A DNA stretch of 64,000 bases. It comes from Christiangramia sediminis. Lineage in GTDB: Bacteria; Bacteroidota; Bacteroidia; Flavobacteriales; Flavobacteriaceae. The translations under genes and the position numbers were made by a program. The number at the start of each line of letters is the position of its first letter. The stretch's first letter is position 1. This document shows, piece by piece, positions 37,270-46,718 of this stretch. The stretch covers positions 310,001 to 374,000 of the forward strand of contig NZ_JAJBZG010000002.1 in NCBI RefSeq assembly GCF_020552705.1, given 5' to 3'. Under the pieces are notes generated by a model. It was given only the letters and a program-made list of their open reading frames with translations. It was not told the DNA's origin and made no database searches.

Positions 37270-38865
37270 ATGCAAAGATTTTTCTTGATCTTTTTATTTA
37301 TCACCTGTTTTTCTTATTCACAGGAGGAGCATGCATGGATCTATTTTAAAGAAAAGCCTAATGTAGAGGCAGCTCTAAATGATCCTTCCACTATTCTAAG
37401 TGCGAAGGCTATTCAGCGGAAAGAACTTCGCAGAACTCCTATTGATGAAAGGGATGTCCCGGTGAATGAAGAATATATTACTATTGTCAAATCCCGGGAA
37501 AACATTTCGGTAAAGGCAAAATCGAAATGGCTGAATTGTGTTCATGTCCTAGGAACTGTTCAGGATATTTCAAAACTAGCAGAGCTGGAGTTTGTTTCTG
37601 GAATTGAATTTGCCAGTAATAATTTGAATTCCAGAGCTTCAACTGAAGCTCAAAAAATCACTAATAAATTAGAAAGCAATATAGATTTCAGCTACGGTCT
37701 GGCGGCAAACCAGACCGAAATGCTGAATACCGATTATCTTCATGAAAATGATTATACCGGCGACGGAATTACCATTGCAGTATTGGATGCGGGATTTCCA
37801 AATGTAAATACTATTGGAGCTTTTGAAAGATTGCGGTCGGCAGGTAAACTTCTGGGTGGCTATGATTTCCCCAATAGATCTGAAAACTATAATAATCCTG
37901 AACTGAGTAATCACGGCACGCTGGTACTTTCTAATATGGCAGGTTTTATTGAAGGACGTTTTGTGGGAACAGCTCCTGGTGCTTCTTACTATTTATTCCG
38001 GACAGAGATTGGCCCCACCGAAACTCCTGTGGAAGAAACTTACTGGGTAGAAGCTGTAGAAAGGGCCGACAGCCTGGGAGTTGACCTTATAAATACTTCT
38101 TTAGGCTATACCCTTTTTGATGATCCTGATTATAGTTATACTCCTGAAGATATGGATGGAGAAACCGCTTTTATTTCCCGTGGCGCCAATATAGCAACAG
38201 AAAAAGGTCTTCTCGTGGTTGTTTCCACTGGAAATCGTGGCGATGAAGATTATTTTAAGATAATTGGAGCACCTGCAGATGCCAATGTACTTAGCGTGGG
38301 AGCTGTAGATAAGAACGGGAATTATGCTGCTTTCAGTTCCCTGGGTCCTTCTGCAGATGGCCGGGTAAAACCAGATGTTTCTGCCCAGGGATTGGAGATC
38401 GTAGCGATAGATGAATTCAATAATATGGTGCAGGCCAGTGGGACGTCATTCGCCTCCCCTATTCTTGCCGGTTCAGTGGCGAGTTTCTGGCAGGTAGATC
38501 CAAGTTTGACCAATCTTGAAGTAATGCAACTTGTAAGAGAGGTTTCGAGTCTTTACAGCAATCCAAATATCAACCTTGGCTATGGAATCCCTGATTTTAG
38601 AGATGCACTCTCTAAGCTTATTGAGAACACTGAAAATAGTGAAGCGCTTTTTTTATATCAGAATCCTGTAGAAAATGAACTCAGGTTTAATAATCCTACG
38701 ACTCAAAGCTATAAGGTCACTCTATTTGATACGTTGGGACGGATCATTTTAAAAAGAGAACAGGTTCAGAATGAAATAGATCTTTCAGGTTTTTCCAGAG
38801 GAATTTATATTGCTATGTTTGAACAAAATAATTCAAGACAATCATTTCTTATCATTAAAAAATAA
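37270..38865 (+). CDS. S8 subtilisin-like peptidase with type IX secretion sorting domain
   Basis: A 531-residue exported serine peptidase. Signal peptide about 1-17 (CFSYSQ). The catalytic triad is D173 (AVLDAGF), H215 (NHGTLVLS) and S393 (GTSFASPI). The C-terminal 75 residues (VENELRFNNP, then FDTLGRIILKR, DLSGFSRGIYIAMF) form a Por/T9SS type A sorting domain, so the protease should be moved across the outer membrane by the Por system and released or attached to the surface. Its start overlaps nothing; the next gene begins with its last base (TAATG overlap). Confidence 0.93.
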   Translation: MQRFFLIFLFITCFSYSQEEHAWIYFKEKPNVEAALNDPSTILSAKAIQRKELRRTPIDERDVPVNEEYITIVKSRENISVKAKSKWLNCVHVLGTVQDISKLAELEFVSGIEFASNNLNSRASTEAQKITNKLESNIDFSYGLAANQTEMLNTDYLHENDYTGDGITIAVLDAGFPNVNTIGAFERLRSAGKLLGGYDFPNRSENYNNPELSNHGTLVLSNMAGFIEGRFVGTAPGASYYLFRTEIGPTETPVEETYWVEAVERADSLGVDLINTSLGYTLFDDPDYSYTPEDMDGETAFISRGANIATEKGLLVVVSTGNRGDEDYFKIIGAPADANVLSVGAVDKNGNYAAFSSLGPSADGRVKPDVSAQGLEIVAIDEFNNMVQASGTSFASPILAGSVASFWQVDPSLTNLEVMQLVREVSSLYSNPNINLGYGIPDFRDALSKLIENTENSEALFLYQNPVENELRFNNPTTQSYKVTLFDTLGRIILKREQVQNEIDLSGFSRGIYIAMFEQNNSRQSFLIIKK

Positions 38866-39812
38866 TGCCTACTAACAATAGAATCACGCAACTCTTTAAT
38901 ATAAAATACCCATTAATCCAGGCCGGGATGATCTGGGCCAGCGGATGGAAACTGGCAAGCGCCGTATCTAATGCCGGCGGACTCGGAATTATCGGGTCCG
39001 GCTCTATGTATCCGGAGATTTTAAAAGAGCATATTCAAAAATGTAAAAAAGCTACAGATAAACCTTTTGCTGTAAATGTGCCTATGCTTTATCCGGAAAT
39101 CGATAAGATCATACAGATCATTATTGATGAAGGTGTAAAGATCGTTTTTACCTCGGCTGGAAATCCTAAGACCTGGACCAAACATTTGCAGGAACATGGG
39201 ATAAAAGTTGTTCATGTAGTAAGCAGCGTGAAATTTGCGATGAAATCTGAAGAAGCCGGAGTAGACGCTGTGGTTGCTGAAGGCTTTGAAGCCGGCGGTC
39301 ATAATGGTCGGGATGAAACTACCACTTTCACCCTTATTCCCATGGTAAAAGAAAAAATATCAATTCCTTTAATTGCTGCCGGTGGTATCGCTACCGGGAG
39401 AGGGATGCTGGCAGCCATGGTTCTTGGTGCCGATGCCGTACAGATTGGTAGCCGATTTGTGGCCACCCCGGAAGCCTCTTCTCATAAGAACTTCAAGGAA
39501 ATGGTCGTTAAAGCCCAGGAAGGAGACACGGTGCTCACCTTAAAAGAACTTGCCCCGGTTCGTCTCTTGAAGAATAAATTTTATGAAGACGTTCAAAATC
39601 TCTATTCTAAAGCTCCCAGTAAAGAAGATCTTATAGAATTATTAGGTCGTGCCAGGGCGAAAAAAGGAATGTTTGAAGGTGATCTTGAAGAGGGTGAACT
39701 TGAAATCGGTCAGATCTCAGGACTTATTCATGATATTAAACCGGCTGCAGAAATTGTAGAGGAGATCATCACTGATTTTCAGAAAGTTAAAGAAGAAGTC
39801 AGCAAACTTTAA
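38865..39812 (+). CDS. Nitronate monooxygenase / FMN-dependent 2-nitropropane dioxygenase-like
   Basis: A 315-residue TIM-barrel FMN enzyme. YPLIQAGMIWASGWKLA (about 14-30), NAGGLGIIGSG (about 36-46), the EGFEAGGHNG loop with a conserved histidine (about 139-148), and AAGGIATGRGMLAAMVLGADAVQIGSRF (about 167-194) are the family's FMN-phosphate and active-site regions. Related FabK reduces enoyl-ACP, so a fatty-acid role is a less likely alternative. The ATG overlaps the subtilase stop by one base, indicating coupling, though a functional link is not evident. Confidence 0.88.
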   Translation: MPTNNRITQLFNIKYPLIQAGMIWASGWKLASAVSNAGGLGIIGSGSMYPEILKEHIQKCKKATDKPFAVNVPMLYPEIDKIIQIIIDEGVKIVFTSAGNPKTWTKHLQEHGIKVVHVVSSVKFAMKSEEAGVDAVVAEGFEAGGHNGRDETTTFTLIPMVKEKISIPLIAAGGIATGRGMLAAMVLGADAVQIGSRFVATPEASSHKNFKEMVVKAQEGDTVLTLKELAPVRLLKNKFYEDVQNLYSKAPSKEDLIELLGRARAKKGMFEGDLEEGELEIGQISGLIHDIKPAAEIVEEIITDFQKVKEEVSKL

Positions 39813-39815
39813 TCT

Positions 39816-40361
39816 TTAATTGGAGTATTCTTCTAGTTTTTCTAATTCTTCGGCAACAAATTTTCTCCATTTCAGTTCTTCCGATCTGTTTTCACTATGG
39901 GAAGTTTCTTTATCAAACTTATTTTGCATGGAAACTCTTTCAGACTCGATTCTATTATAAAGTCTTTTAAGATCCTGTCGAATGTTCCTCCCTATTTCAT
40001 AATCTTGAAGGGCTTTTCTCAGTTTTCTAGCATGTAATTCTGAAATATCGAAATGCAGCTGTTCATGCGCCAGCAAATATTCTTCATTCTTAATTTCTTT
40101 TACCCACGAAAGATTAGGATAAAAATTGGTGAAAACCTCGTGCAATAGTACAGGCACCCCGGAAGCAGTACTATAATTCCAGCTATAACTAATTCCAGAA
40201 TTTGTATTTGCCGAGTAAGAATTTGAGTTACCCGGTTCAGCCTTGAAATCTTCCCAGGTGAGAAGCCTTTCCTGCTGCCATTGAATCTTCTCCTGTTCTT
40301 CCTGAGAAAAACCCAGTACCGAAATTGCCAGAAAGAAGATGGAAAAACTTAAGCTTTTCAT
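39816..40361 (-). CDS. Secreted DUF922-type zinc protease-like protein
   Basis: A 181-residue exported protein with signal peptide (about 1-19). The opening LLTWEDFKAEPG (about 33-44) is the DUF922 signature, and the H-E-Q-L-H motif in LLAHEQLHFDISELHARKL (about 93-112) is a zinc-binding HExxH site. DUF922 proteins are predicted secreted Zn-dependent peptidases. It overlaps the OsmC gene by four bases and is the last gene of the guaA operon. Confidence 0.8.
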   Translation of the reverse strand: MKSLSFSIFFLAISVLGFSQEEQEKIQWQQERLLTWEDFKAEPGNSNSYSANTNSGISYSWNYSTASGVPVLLHEVFTNFYPNLSWVKEIKNEEYLLAHEQLHFDISELHARKLRKALQDYEIGRNIRQDLKRLYNRIESERVSMQNKFDKETSHSENRSEELKWRKFVAEELEKLEEYSN

Positions 40362-40759
40362 GAATAGGTAAAAGATATATCCTTAGCAATATCTGGGTGT
40401 AAACTTTCTAAGACTGGACAGGTTCTGCCGGTATTTTCTATAATTTTGGTCTCCTTTTCAGTATATGAAGTTGGAAATTTAATTTTAACCTCGATCCGTG
40501 ATATTCTTCGTGGTTCTGCCGCCATCGTTTTAGTGACTTCTGCTGATGCTCCGTCCATATTGATCCCCAAAGATTCAGCCTTAATTCCCATTACTGTTAA
40601 CATACAGGTAGCTAAAGCATTTGCTACTGTATCTGTAGGTGAAAATGCCTCACCTTTCCCGTGATTATCTACGGGAGCATCGGTAATCATTTTAGATCCG
40701 CTCTGGAGATGTTCAGATTCGGTCCTTAATCCACCAAGATATTTTACTCTAGAGGTCAT
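40358..40759 (-). CDS. OsmC/Ohr-family peroxidase-like protein
   Basis: A 133-residue protein of the OsmC/Ohr fold. The two redox cysteines are at C52 (LATCMLTVMG) and C114 (GRTCPVLES), as required for thiol-dependent hydroperoxide reduction. It could protect against organic peroxides. It overlaps both neighbours (LysM gene by 11 bases, DUF922 gene by four), so translation is likely coupled. Confidence 0.9.
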   Translation of the reverse strand: MTSRVKYLGGLRTESEHLQSGSKMITDAPVDNHGKGEAFSPTDTVANALATCMLTVMGIKAESLGINMDGASAEVTKTMAAEPRRISRIEVKIKFPTSYTEKETKIIENTGRTCPVLESLHPDIAKDISFTYS

Positions 40760-42734
40760 TTGCTTCGCTTATGGTAAGATCTTCATTTAACTGTAAAATA
40801 TAGAGTGCATTGTTGGTATATCCACCCCCGGCATTTGGCATATAATGGAATTTACTTTCATAATATTCGGTATATCCCGGGTACTTCTCAAAAGACTCAT
40901 AAAGATCTTTAGCAGAAGCAAGCCTTAATAGTACATCCAACGTAAGATCATAGCCTCTTAAAGCATATTTATTAGGCTCAATATTGAATCTGCTTTTATA
41001 GTCTTCAACAAAATCTTCAGAAAGCTCTGTATCATACTCCTTGTCTACGGAAGGATAACGGAATTTTAACTTACCCAAATGGTTATTAGAAATGATATCG
41101 CTCTCATAAACACTATTCTTATTAGTGGTCAATAAAGTGATATTATGCTTTCTGGCCAGCCTGTTCAGCGCAGAAGTAACACTGCTCACCAAATTGATAT
41201 TATCTGACTCCAGAATTATCCAGTTTTCACCATCAGTCATCATTTCAGCCAGTTTAGCTTCTGAAACGAAATTACTACTCGGATTAATATTTCTTGCTGA
41301 AGGAAGTGCATTATTCAATTCACTTTTGATCTTAAATGATTTTCCGTCAGCGATGATAACAACATTTTTTCCGGGAGCATTTCTGGAAAGGTAATCCAGC
41401 ATTGCTTTCTGAGTAAGTTCATCCCCGGGATTTGACTGAAAAAGGTTCCTGTAGCCTCTCATACTTCTATTAGAAAGCGGATTGATCACCGGAATGTTCT
41501 TACTTTCCAGTCTCGAGGCCGCAGCTTCAGAAGTTTCTTTAAGAAATGGTCCAATTACTACATCTATATTATTAAAATTGTTCGAGTTAATAATATTTGT
41601 GACTTCAGAAGCATTCCGTTTAGTATCGTAAACTTTCAAATTTGTAGAAATGCCCATAGATTTTGCTTTATCTACCGCCATAAGCACCCCACTGTAAAAA
41701 TCCAGTGAAATTCTAATCACTTTTTCATTGAGAATGGCATTTTTATAGGTTGCGATGGAATCTTCCTCAACCTTATTTAAATGATACGGCAACATTAATG
41801 CTATTTCCTTGGTGCTACGGTTATCAATGGATTTACTAAGGTCCATTTTAGTATCAGCTTTTTCACCGCTACCAGTATAGGCATCATTATCTATTTCTTC
41901 GCCGTCCTTATCATTCTTAGGAACTTTTAAGACCATCCCAAACTTTAATCCTTCTTTCAATGCGGGGTTCAATTGCTTTAATGAATCCTGGCTTACTCCA
42001 AAACGCTCCGATAAGCTATATAAAGTTTCCTGTGGTTTCACCTCGTAGAACCTGAATCTTTCATCGGTAATAATCACCGGCTCATCATCCAGAACATCTG
42101 TTCCTACTCTAATCATCATTCCTGGTTGCAGTACTTCCACCCTTGGATTTAATGCTTCCAGTTCTTTTACAGTCATCCCATATTTTCTGGCAATTCCGTA
42201 TCTGGTTTCTTTTGGCAGAACGATATGTTCCCGTGTACTTGAGATCTGCTGTTCCTGAGGTTTGCTGTTAACAACAGGCTTGGTGGAAGGCGGAGTATTT
42301 TCAGCTACTACCGATCGCTGAGGAGAAGCAGTTCCTGAAGGAATTCTAATGGTTTCCCCCATTTGTAATTCTTCGGAATAGAGCTGTTTATTATATCTCT
42401 TTATATCATCAATACTAACATTGTATTGTTTGGATAAACTATAAAGCGTTTCTTTTTTCTTTACCGTGTGTTCTGTAAACTGGGTAGTACCAGCAACTTC
42501 CGATTTTGGAGAATTACTAGATTCTCCAACCGGAATTACAAGTTTCTCATTAACACCTATTCCCTCCCGTGCATCCGGGTTTAATTTGTATATATCTTCC
42601 TCATCTATATTATAGCTTTGAGATATACTGAACACGGTTTCCCCTTTTTTTACAGTGTGGTATTTATAAGACTGGGCATTCGCCGAAGTAGCATAAATTT
42701 GAAAAAGAAAACATATAACAAAAAGGTACTTCAT
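40749..42734 (-). CDS. Four-LysM protein with periplasmic-binding-type I domain
   Basis: A 661-residue exported protein. Signal peptide about 1-20; four LysM peptidoglycan-binding modules (about 25-69, 88-133, 169-212, 229-273), each with the TVKKGETxxSIS-type start; then a type I periplasmic-binding-like domain (about 308-650, with IALMLPYHL, YSGVLMAVDKA, VVIGPFLKE). The layout of a cell-wall anchor joined to a binding-protein-like domain recalls LpoA/YraM, an activator of peptidoglycan synthases, but that role is inference. It follows guaA with about 33 bp between, so it is transcribed with guaA and ahead of the OsmC gene. Confidence 0.85.
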   Translation of the reverse strand: MKYLFVICFLFQIYATSANAQSYKYHTVKKGETVFSISQSYNIDEEDIYKLNPDAREGIGVNEKLVIPVGESSNSPKSEVAGTTQFTEHTVKKKETLYSLSKQYNVSIDDIKRYNKQLYSEELQMGETIRIPSGTASPQRSVVAENTPPSTKPVVNSKPQEQQISSTREHIVLPKETRYGIARKYGMTVKELEALNPRVEVLQPGMMIRVGTDVLDDEPVIITDERFRFYEVKPQETLYSLSERFGVSQDSLKQLNPALKEGLKFGMVLKVPKNDKDGEEIDNDAYTGSGEKADTKMDLSKSIDNRSTKEIALMLPYHLNKVEEDSIATYKNAILNEKVIRISLDFYSGVLMAVDKAKSMGISTNLKVYDTKRNASEVTNIINSNNFNNIDVVIGPFLKETSEAAASRLESKNIPVINPLSNRSMRGYRNLFQSNPGDELTQKAMLDYLSRNAPGKNVVIIADGKSFKIKSELNNALPSARNINPSSNFVSEAKLAEMMTDGENWIILESDNINLVSSVTSALNRLARKHNITLLTTNKNSVYESDIISNNHLGKLKFRYPSVDKEYDTELSEDFVEDYKSRFNIEPNKYALRGYDLTLDVLLRLASAKDLYESFEKYPGYTEYYESKFHYMPNAGGGYTNNALYILQLNEDLTISEANDL

Positions 42735-42767
42735 TATGATCTATTTAGGTTGAAATGGTATACTCTA

Positions 42768-44297
42768 TTATTCCCACTCAATGGTTGCCGGTGGCTTTGA
42801 ACTAATGTCATACACCACTCTATTAACGCCTTTAACCCGGTTAATTATTGTATTAGATGTCTTTTGTAAAAATTCATAAGGTAAATTCACCCAGTCTGCA
42901 GTCATCCCGTCAGTTGACTCAACAGCTCTAAGGGCCACTACCTGCTCGTAAGTTCTTTCGTCTCCCATTACTCCAACCGACTGAATTGGTAAAAGGATCG
43001 CTCCTGCCTGCCAGACTTTATCATATAGCATCCAGTCTCTTAAGCCCTGGATAAAAATATGATCTACTTCCTGAAGTATCCGAACTTTTTCTGCGGTAAT
43101 ATCGCCTAGGATCCTGATCGCAAGACCTGGACCTGGAAATGGATGCCTTCCTAACAAGGTCTTATCTATTCCCAGTTCTTTTCCTACTCGCCTTACTTCA
43201 TCTTTAAACAACATACGTAAAGGTTCTACCACTTTCAGTTTCATAAAGTCCGGCAATCCACCTACATTATGGTGTGATTTAATGGTCACCGAAGGTCCGT
43301 TTACTGAAACTGACTCAATAACATCAGGATAAATAGTTCCTTGTGCAAGGTATACTACGTCTTTGATCTCATGAGCTTCATCATCAAATACTTCAATAAA
43401 AGTATTCCCGATGGCCTTACGTTTTTCTTCAGGATCACTTAATCCTTTAAGAGCATCCAAGAAACGTGCCGAAGCATCCACCCCTTTTACATTAAGCCCC
43501 ATATGTTTATATTGATCCAGAACGCTTTCAAACTCATTCTTTCGCAATAATCCGTTATTTACAAATATGCAATAAAGATTCTTTCCAATCGCTTTATGCA
43601 GAAGAACTGCGGCAACCGTAGAATCCACGCCTCCACTTAATCCAAGTACCACTTTATCATCACCGATCTTCTCCTGTAATTCTGAAACGGTAAGATCAAC
43701 AAATGCGCCGGGTGTCCAGCTCTGTTCTGTTCCGGAGATCTTTACCAGGAAATTTTCCAGCAATTGTTTTCCATCGGTAGAATGGTAAACTTCCGGATGA
43801 AATTGAATCGCATAGGTCTCTTCCCCATCAATTCTGTAGGCAGCATTCAAAACATCTGTAGTACTGGCCAGTCTAACCGCGTTTTCAGGAAGCTGGATAA
43901 TAGAATCACTGTGGCTCATCCACACTTGTGAGTTCTCTTTGATATTTTCAAATAATGGCTCGGCATCTTTTATAACAGAAAGATTTGCCCTCCCAAATTC
44001 CCTGGTATCTGAAGGTTCAACTTTTCCTCCGGAAAAATGTGCCAGGTATTGAGCTCCATAACAAACTGCCAGAACAGGTAATTTTCCTCTAATTTGAGAA
44101 AGATCTGGATGTGGTGCATCTTCAGCTCTTACTGAAAATGGACTTCCGGAAAGAATTACCGATTTAAAACCTGAGAGATCCTCTGGAATTTTGTGATAAG
44201 GATAAATTTCGCAGTAGATATTAAGCTCTCTAACTCGCCGCGCGATAAGCTGGGTGTACTGCGAGCCAAAGTCTAGGATGAGTACGTTGTTTTGCAT
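42768..44297 (-). CDS. guaA: GMP synthase (glutamine-hydrolysing)
   Basis: Converts XMP to GMP. The 509-residue enzyme starts [13 protein letters not shown] at ATG 44297, the standard GuaA N-terminus; a TTG/ATG extension upstream is less likely. Class I amidotransferase: C79 in VCYGAQYL and the HPE pair in [11 protein letters not shown]-pyrophosphatase domain with [10 protein letters not shown] (about 217-226); C-terminal dimerisation domain ending PPATIEWE. It leads a minus-strand operon with the LysM, OsmC and DUF922 genes. A -7 box lies only four bases upstream of the ATG, implying a leaderless transcript. Confidence 0.96.
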   Translation of the reverse strand: MQNNVLILDFGSQYTQLIARRVRELNIYCEIYPYHKIPEDLSGFKSVILSGSPFSVRAEDAPHPDLSQIRGKLPVLAVCYGAQYLAHFSGGKVEPSDTREFGRANLSVIKDAEPLFENIKENSQVWMSHSDSIIQLPENAVRLASTTDVLNAAYRIDGEETYAIQFHPEVYHSTDGKQLLENFLVKISGTEQSWTPGAFVDLTVSELQEKIGDDKVVLGLSGGVDSTVAAVLLHKAIGKNLYCIFVNNGLLRKNEFESVLDQYKHMGLNVKGVDASARFLDALKGLSDPEEKRKAIGNTFIEVFDDEAHEIKDVVYLAQGTIYPDVIESVSVNGPSVTIKSHHNVGGLPDFMKLKVVEPLRMLFKDEVRRVGKELGIDKTLLGRHPFPGPGLAIRILGDITAEKVRILQEVDHIFIQGLRDWMLYDKVWQAGAILLPIQSVGVMGDERTYEQVVALRAVESTDGMTADWVNLPYEFLQKTSNTIINRVKGVNRVVYDISSKPPATIEWE

Positions 44298-44300
44298 GCG

Positions 44301-44308
44301 CAAAAATA
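44301..44308 (-). promoter_or_regulatory. -7 promoter box for guaA
   Basis: The minus strand reads TATTTTTG, an exact TAnnTTTG match, with a TTG 22 bp further upstream. The predicted transcription start falls at or next to the guaA ATG (44297), leaving almost no 5' leader. Confidence 0.55.
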
Positions 44309-44380
44309 GGAAATTGAGAAAAAATGAATGCAAGGGATTTAATAAAATTTCTATATTTAATAAAGCATAAATATACTTTC

Positions 44381-45106
44381 ATGAAATACTTAAGCGCAGT
44401 CATTTTTTCTATCGCTATAGTTCTTGCAGCCTGGTTTTTAGGAGATTCCTATGTATCCAGGGCTAATCCAGACGGCGTTATTTCGGTAACAGGTTCAGGC
44501 AGTGAAAATTTTGATTCAGACCTCATCGTATGGGAAGGTAGATTTAGCAGGATGAATCCTAATTTGGAACAGGCTTATAATCAATTGAATCGCGATAAAG
44601 AAATAGTAAGAAACTATCTTATGGAGCAGGGTATTAAATCTGAAAATATCGTTTTCAATTCAGTCCAAACCAATGAGCAGCGAGAGAACCAGTATCAAAA
44701 TGGTAATTTTACAGGGAGTATTTTTATGGGTTATGAGTTAATCCAGCCGGTTAAGATTGAATCTTCTGAAGTTGAATTGATAGAAGGTGTTTCCAGAGAA
44801 ATCACTGAATTACTAAATAAAGGAGTCCAGTTCAACTCCTCACCTCCAAGATATTATTATACAAAAATCGCTGATCTTAAAATAGAAATGATCTCTAAAG
44901 CTACTGAAGATGCCAGGCTTAGAGCAGAAAAAATTGCCGCGAATAGTGGGGAGAAATTGGGAGATCTAAAAAGTGCCAATATGGGTGTTTTCCAGATTAC
45001 CGGACAGAACAGCGGCGAAGATTATAGCTGGAGCGGAGCCTATAATACCGCAGATAAAAATAAAACAGCCTCAATTACCATGAGACTGGAATATGAAATT
45101 GATTAA
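44381..45106 (+). CDS. SIMPL (DUF541) domain protein
   Basis: A 241-residue exported or membrane-anchored protein. From the ATG at 44381 a membrane segment (about 5-22) is followed by the SIMPL domain: ISVTGSGSENFDSDLIVWEG (about 36-55, shown in part), YNQLNRDKEIVRNYLMEQGI, and the C-terminal AEKIAANSGEKLGDLKS segment. ORF track starts further upstream were rejected because they run through the guaA promoter. SIMPL proteins are periplasmic and of unknown function. It is divergent from guaA. Confidence 0.85.
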   Translation: MKYLSAVIFSIAIVLAAWFLGDSYVSRANPDGVISVTGSGSENFDSDLIVWEGRFSRMNPNLEQAYNQLNRDKEIVRNYLMEQGIKSENIVFNSVQTNEQRENQYQNGNFTGSIFMGYELIQPVKIESSEVELIEGVSREITELLNKGVQFNSSPPRYYYTKIADLKIEMISKATEDARLRAEKIAANSGEKLGDLKSANMGVFQITGQNSGEDYSWSGAYNTADKNKTASITMRLEYEID

Positions 45107-45211
45107 TTTCACCTTCATGCTTTATTTTATAACAATTTTACTTTTTACTTAAGTTTTTATTTAGAAAATGTACCATAATTTTAATACTACCCCATTGACA
45201 ATTAAAAAGTT

Positions 45212-45346
45212 ATGGAAAACCATGATGAAAAAACAAGGCACAAACGCAGCATTTGGCTTTTAAATCCTGCAAGAACTCGTGAGAATATTTTCATCTATAT
45301 TCTTATAATAATACTCGTCATCCTAATAGCCTATTTTATATTATAA
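45212..45346 (+). CDS. Small single-pass membrane protein, 44 residues
   Basis: ATG 45212 to TAA 45344-45346 encodes a short basic segment (ENHDEKTRHKRSIWLLNPAR) followed by a strongly hydrophobic helix (NIFIYILIIILVILIAYFIL). A charged N-terminus and one clean C-terminal membrane helix with well-spaced start and stop support a real small membrane protein. It lies 105 bp after the SIMPL gene. No family recognised. Confidence 0.5.
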   Translation: MENHDEKTRHKRSIWLLNPARTRENIFIYILIIILVILIAYFIL

Positions 45347-45349
45347 ATA

Positions 45350-46714
45350 CTATCCTAAAGTAGCCAGGATTTCGTCAATATCTTTCTCTGTAGTATCAGG
45401 ATTAATAAAACAAAAACGCACCACACTTTCTTCTTTCCAGATAGATGGAGTCACCAATGCAAATCCGGAATTATGATTTCTATAGGTCCAGTCCCTATAA
45501 TCCTCGGCTGTCCAGCCTTTTCTTTTAAAAAGCACTACAGATAAACTTGCCGGTCTCATCAGTTCCAGATTTTCATTTTGCTCAACCTTATCTGCTGCGA
45601 TCTTCGCAAGTTCAATTCCGCGTTCTATGGCTTCCTTGTATTTATTGGTTCCGTGCATGGCCAGGGAAAACCATAATGGCATTCCTCTCAATCTTCTTGT
45701 AAGCTGTATTTGATAATCTGCAGGATTGAAACCTTGGGCACCTTCATCTTTAAAGATTTCCAGATAAGCTCCTTTTTGAGAATGTGCTTTTTTAGCCAGT
45801 TCCAGATTCTTATAAATAATTGCTCCACAGTCATAAGGCGAAAACAACCATTTATGCGGATCTATAGTTATACTATCTGCTTTTTCAATTCCATCGAATA
45901 AATGCCGTACAGAATTAGCTGCGAGTGCTCCTCCACCATAAGCACAATCTACATGAAACCAAACATTTTCATTTTCACAAACCTCAGCTATCCCTTTGAG
46001 ATCATCAATGATCCCGGCATTGGTAGTCCCTCCGGTCGCCACTACCGCAAAAAGTCTGTTTCTATCCTTTTTACTTAGATTACTGATCGTCTTTTGTAAT
46101 TCTTCGCCCGATAGAAATTCCTCGCCTGAATCTATTAAATGCACATCTGCGTCCATGACTTTGGCCATCGATTTAATAGAACTATGTGCACCCGTAGAAG
46201 TTACTAACAATGCACGTTCTTTGGCCTGTTCTGGTTTTTGCTCTCTCCATTCTTCTCTTGCGGTCACCAAAGCAGAAAGATTTGCAGCGGTCCCTCCACT
46301 GGTAAATACACCAAATGCGCCTTCCGGAAGTTTTGTTAACGAAACCAGCCATTTCATGGCCTGATTTTCACAAAAGATCCCTCCTGCTCCTTCCATCCAG
46401 TAAGCACCGTGAATACTGGAAGCCGAAGTCACAAGGTCAAACATAATAGCTGCCCTAGTGGGTGCTGCAGGTACGAAAGCCAAGTGACGCGGGTGATCAA
46501 TAGGCACCGTTGCTTTCACCAGGACATCCCGGAATAATTGAAAAGCATTTTCCCCACCTATACCTTCAGGGGTAATAGTTTCTCCAACAATTCTAAGAAG
46601 ATCTTCTTCTTTTTTCGGGGAACCTAATTCCGGGGTGACATTAGAGATACGATCTATGGTATATTTCATGACATCCAGAGTCATTTCTACCAGGTCCATA
46701 TCTATGGTATGCAT
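45350..46714 (-). CDS. Group II PLP-dependent amino-acid decarboxylase
   Basis: A 454-residue fold-type I enzyme. The PLP lysine is K288 in DPHKWLF, D256 in FHVDCAYGG binds the pyridine nitrogen, and FTSGGTAANLSAL (about 137-149) is the cofactor phosphate loop. This group includes aromatic-amino-acid, glutamate, diaminobutyrate and tyrosine decarboxylases; which amine is made cannot be read from sequence. The ATG at 46714 is preferred to a TTG at 46729, which would overlap the bshC coding end. It starts 4 bp after bshC, so it is likely co-transcribed. Confidence 0.9.
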   Translation of the reverse strand: MHTIDMDLVEMTLDVMKYTIDRISNVTPELGSPKKEEDLLRIVGETITPEGIGGENAFQLFRDVLVKATVPIDHPRHLAFVPAAPTRAAIMFDLVTSASSIHGAYWMEGAGGIFCENQAMKWLVSLTKLPEGAFGVFTSGGTAANLSALVTAREEWREQKPEQAKERALLVTSTGAHSSIKSMAKVMDADVHLIDSGEEFLSGEELQKTISNLSKKDRNRLFAVVATGGTTNAGIIDDLKGIAEVCENENVWFHVDCAYGGGALAANSVRHLFDGIEKADSITIDPHKWLFSPYDCGAIIYKNLELAKKAHSQKGAYLEIFKDEGAQGFNPADYQIQLTRRLRGMPLWFSLAMHGTNKYKEAIERGIELAKIAADKVEQNENLELMRPASLSVVLFKRKGWTAEDYRDWTYRNHNSGFALVTPSIWKEESVVRFCFINPDTTEKDIDEILATLG

Positions 46715-46718
46715 TCTA

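Noticed and set aside
44297-44333. Longer GuaA start 12 codons upstream
   Set aside because: It runs through the -7 box and adds residues not found in GuaA proteins.
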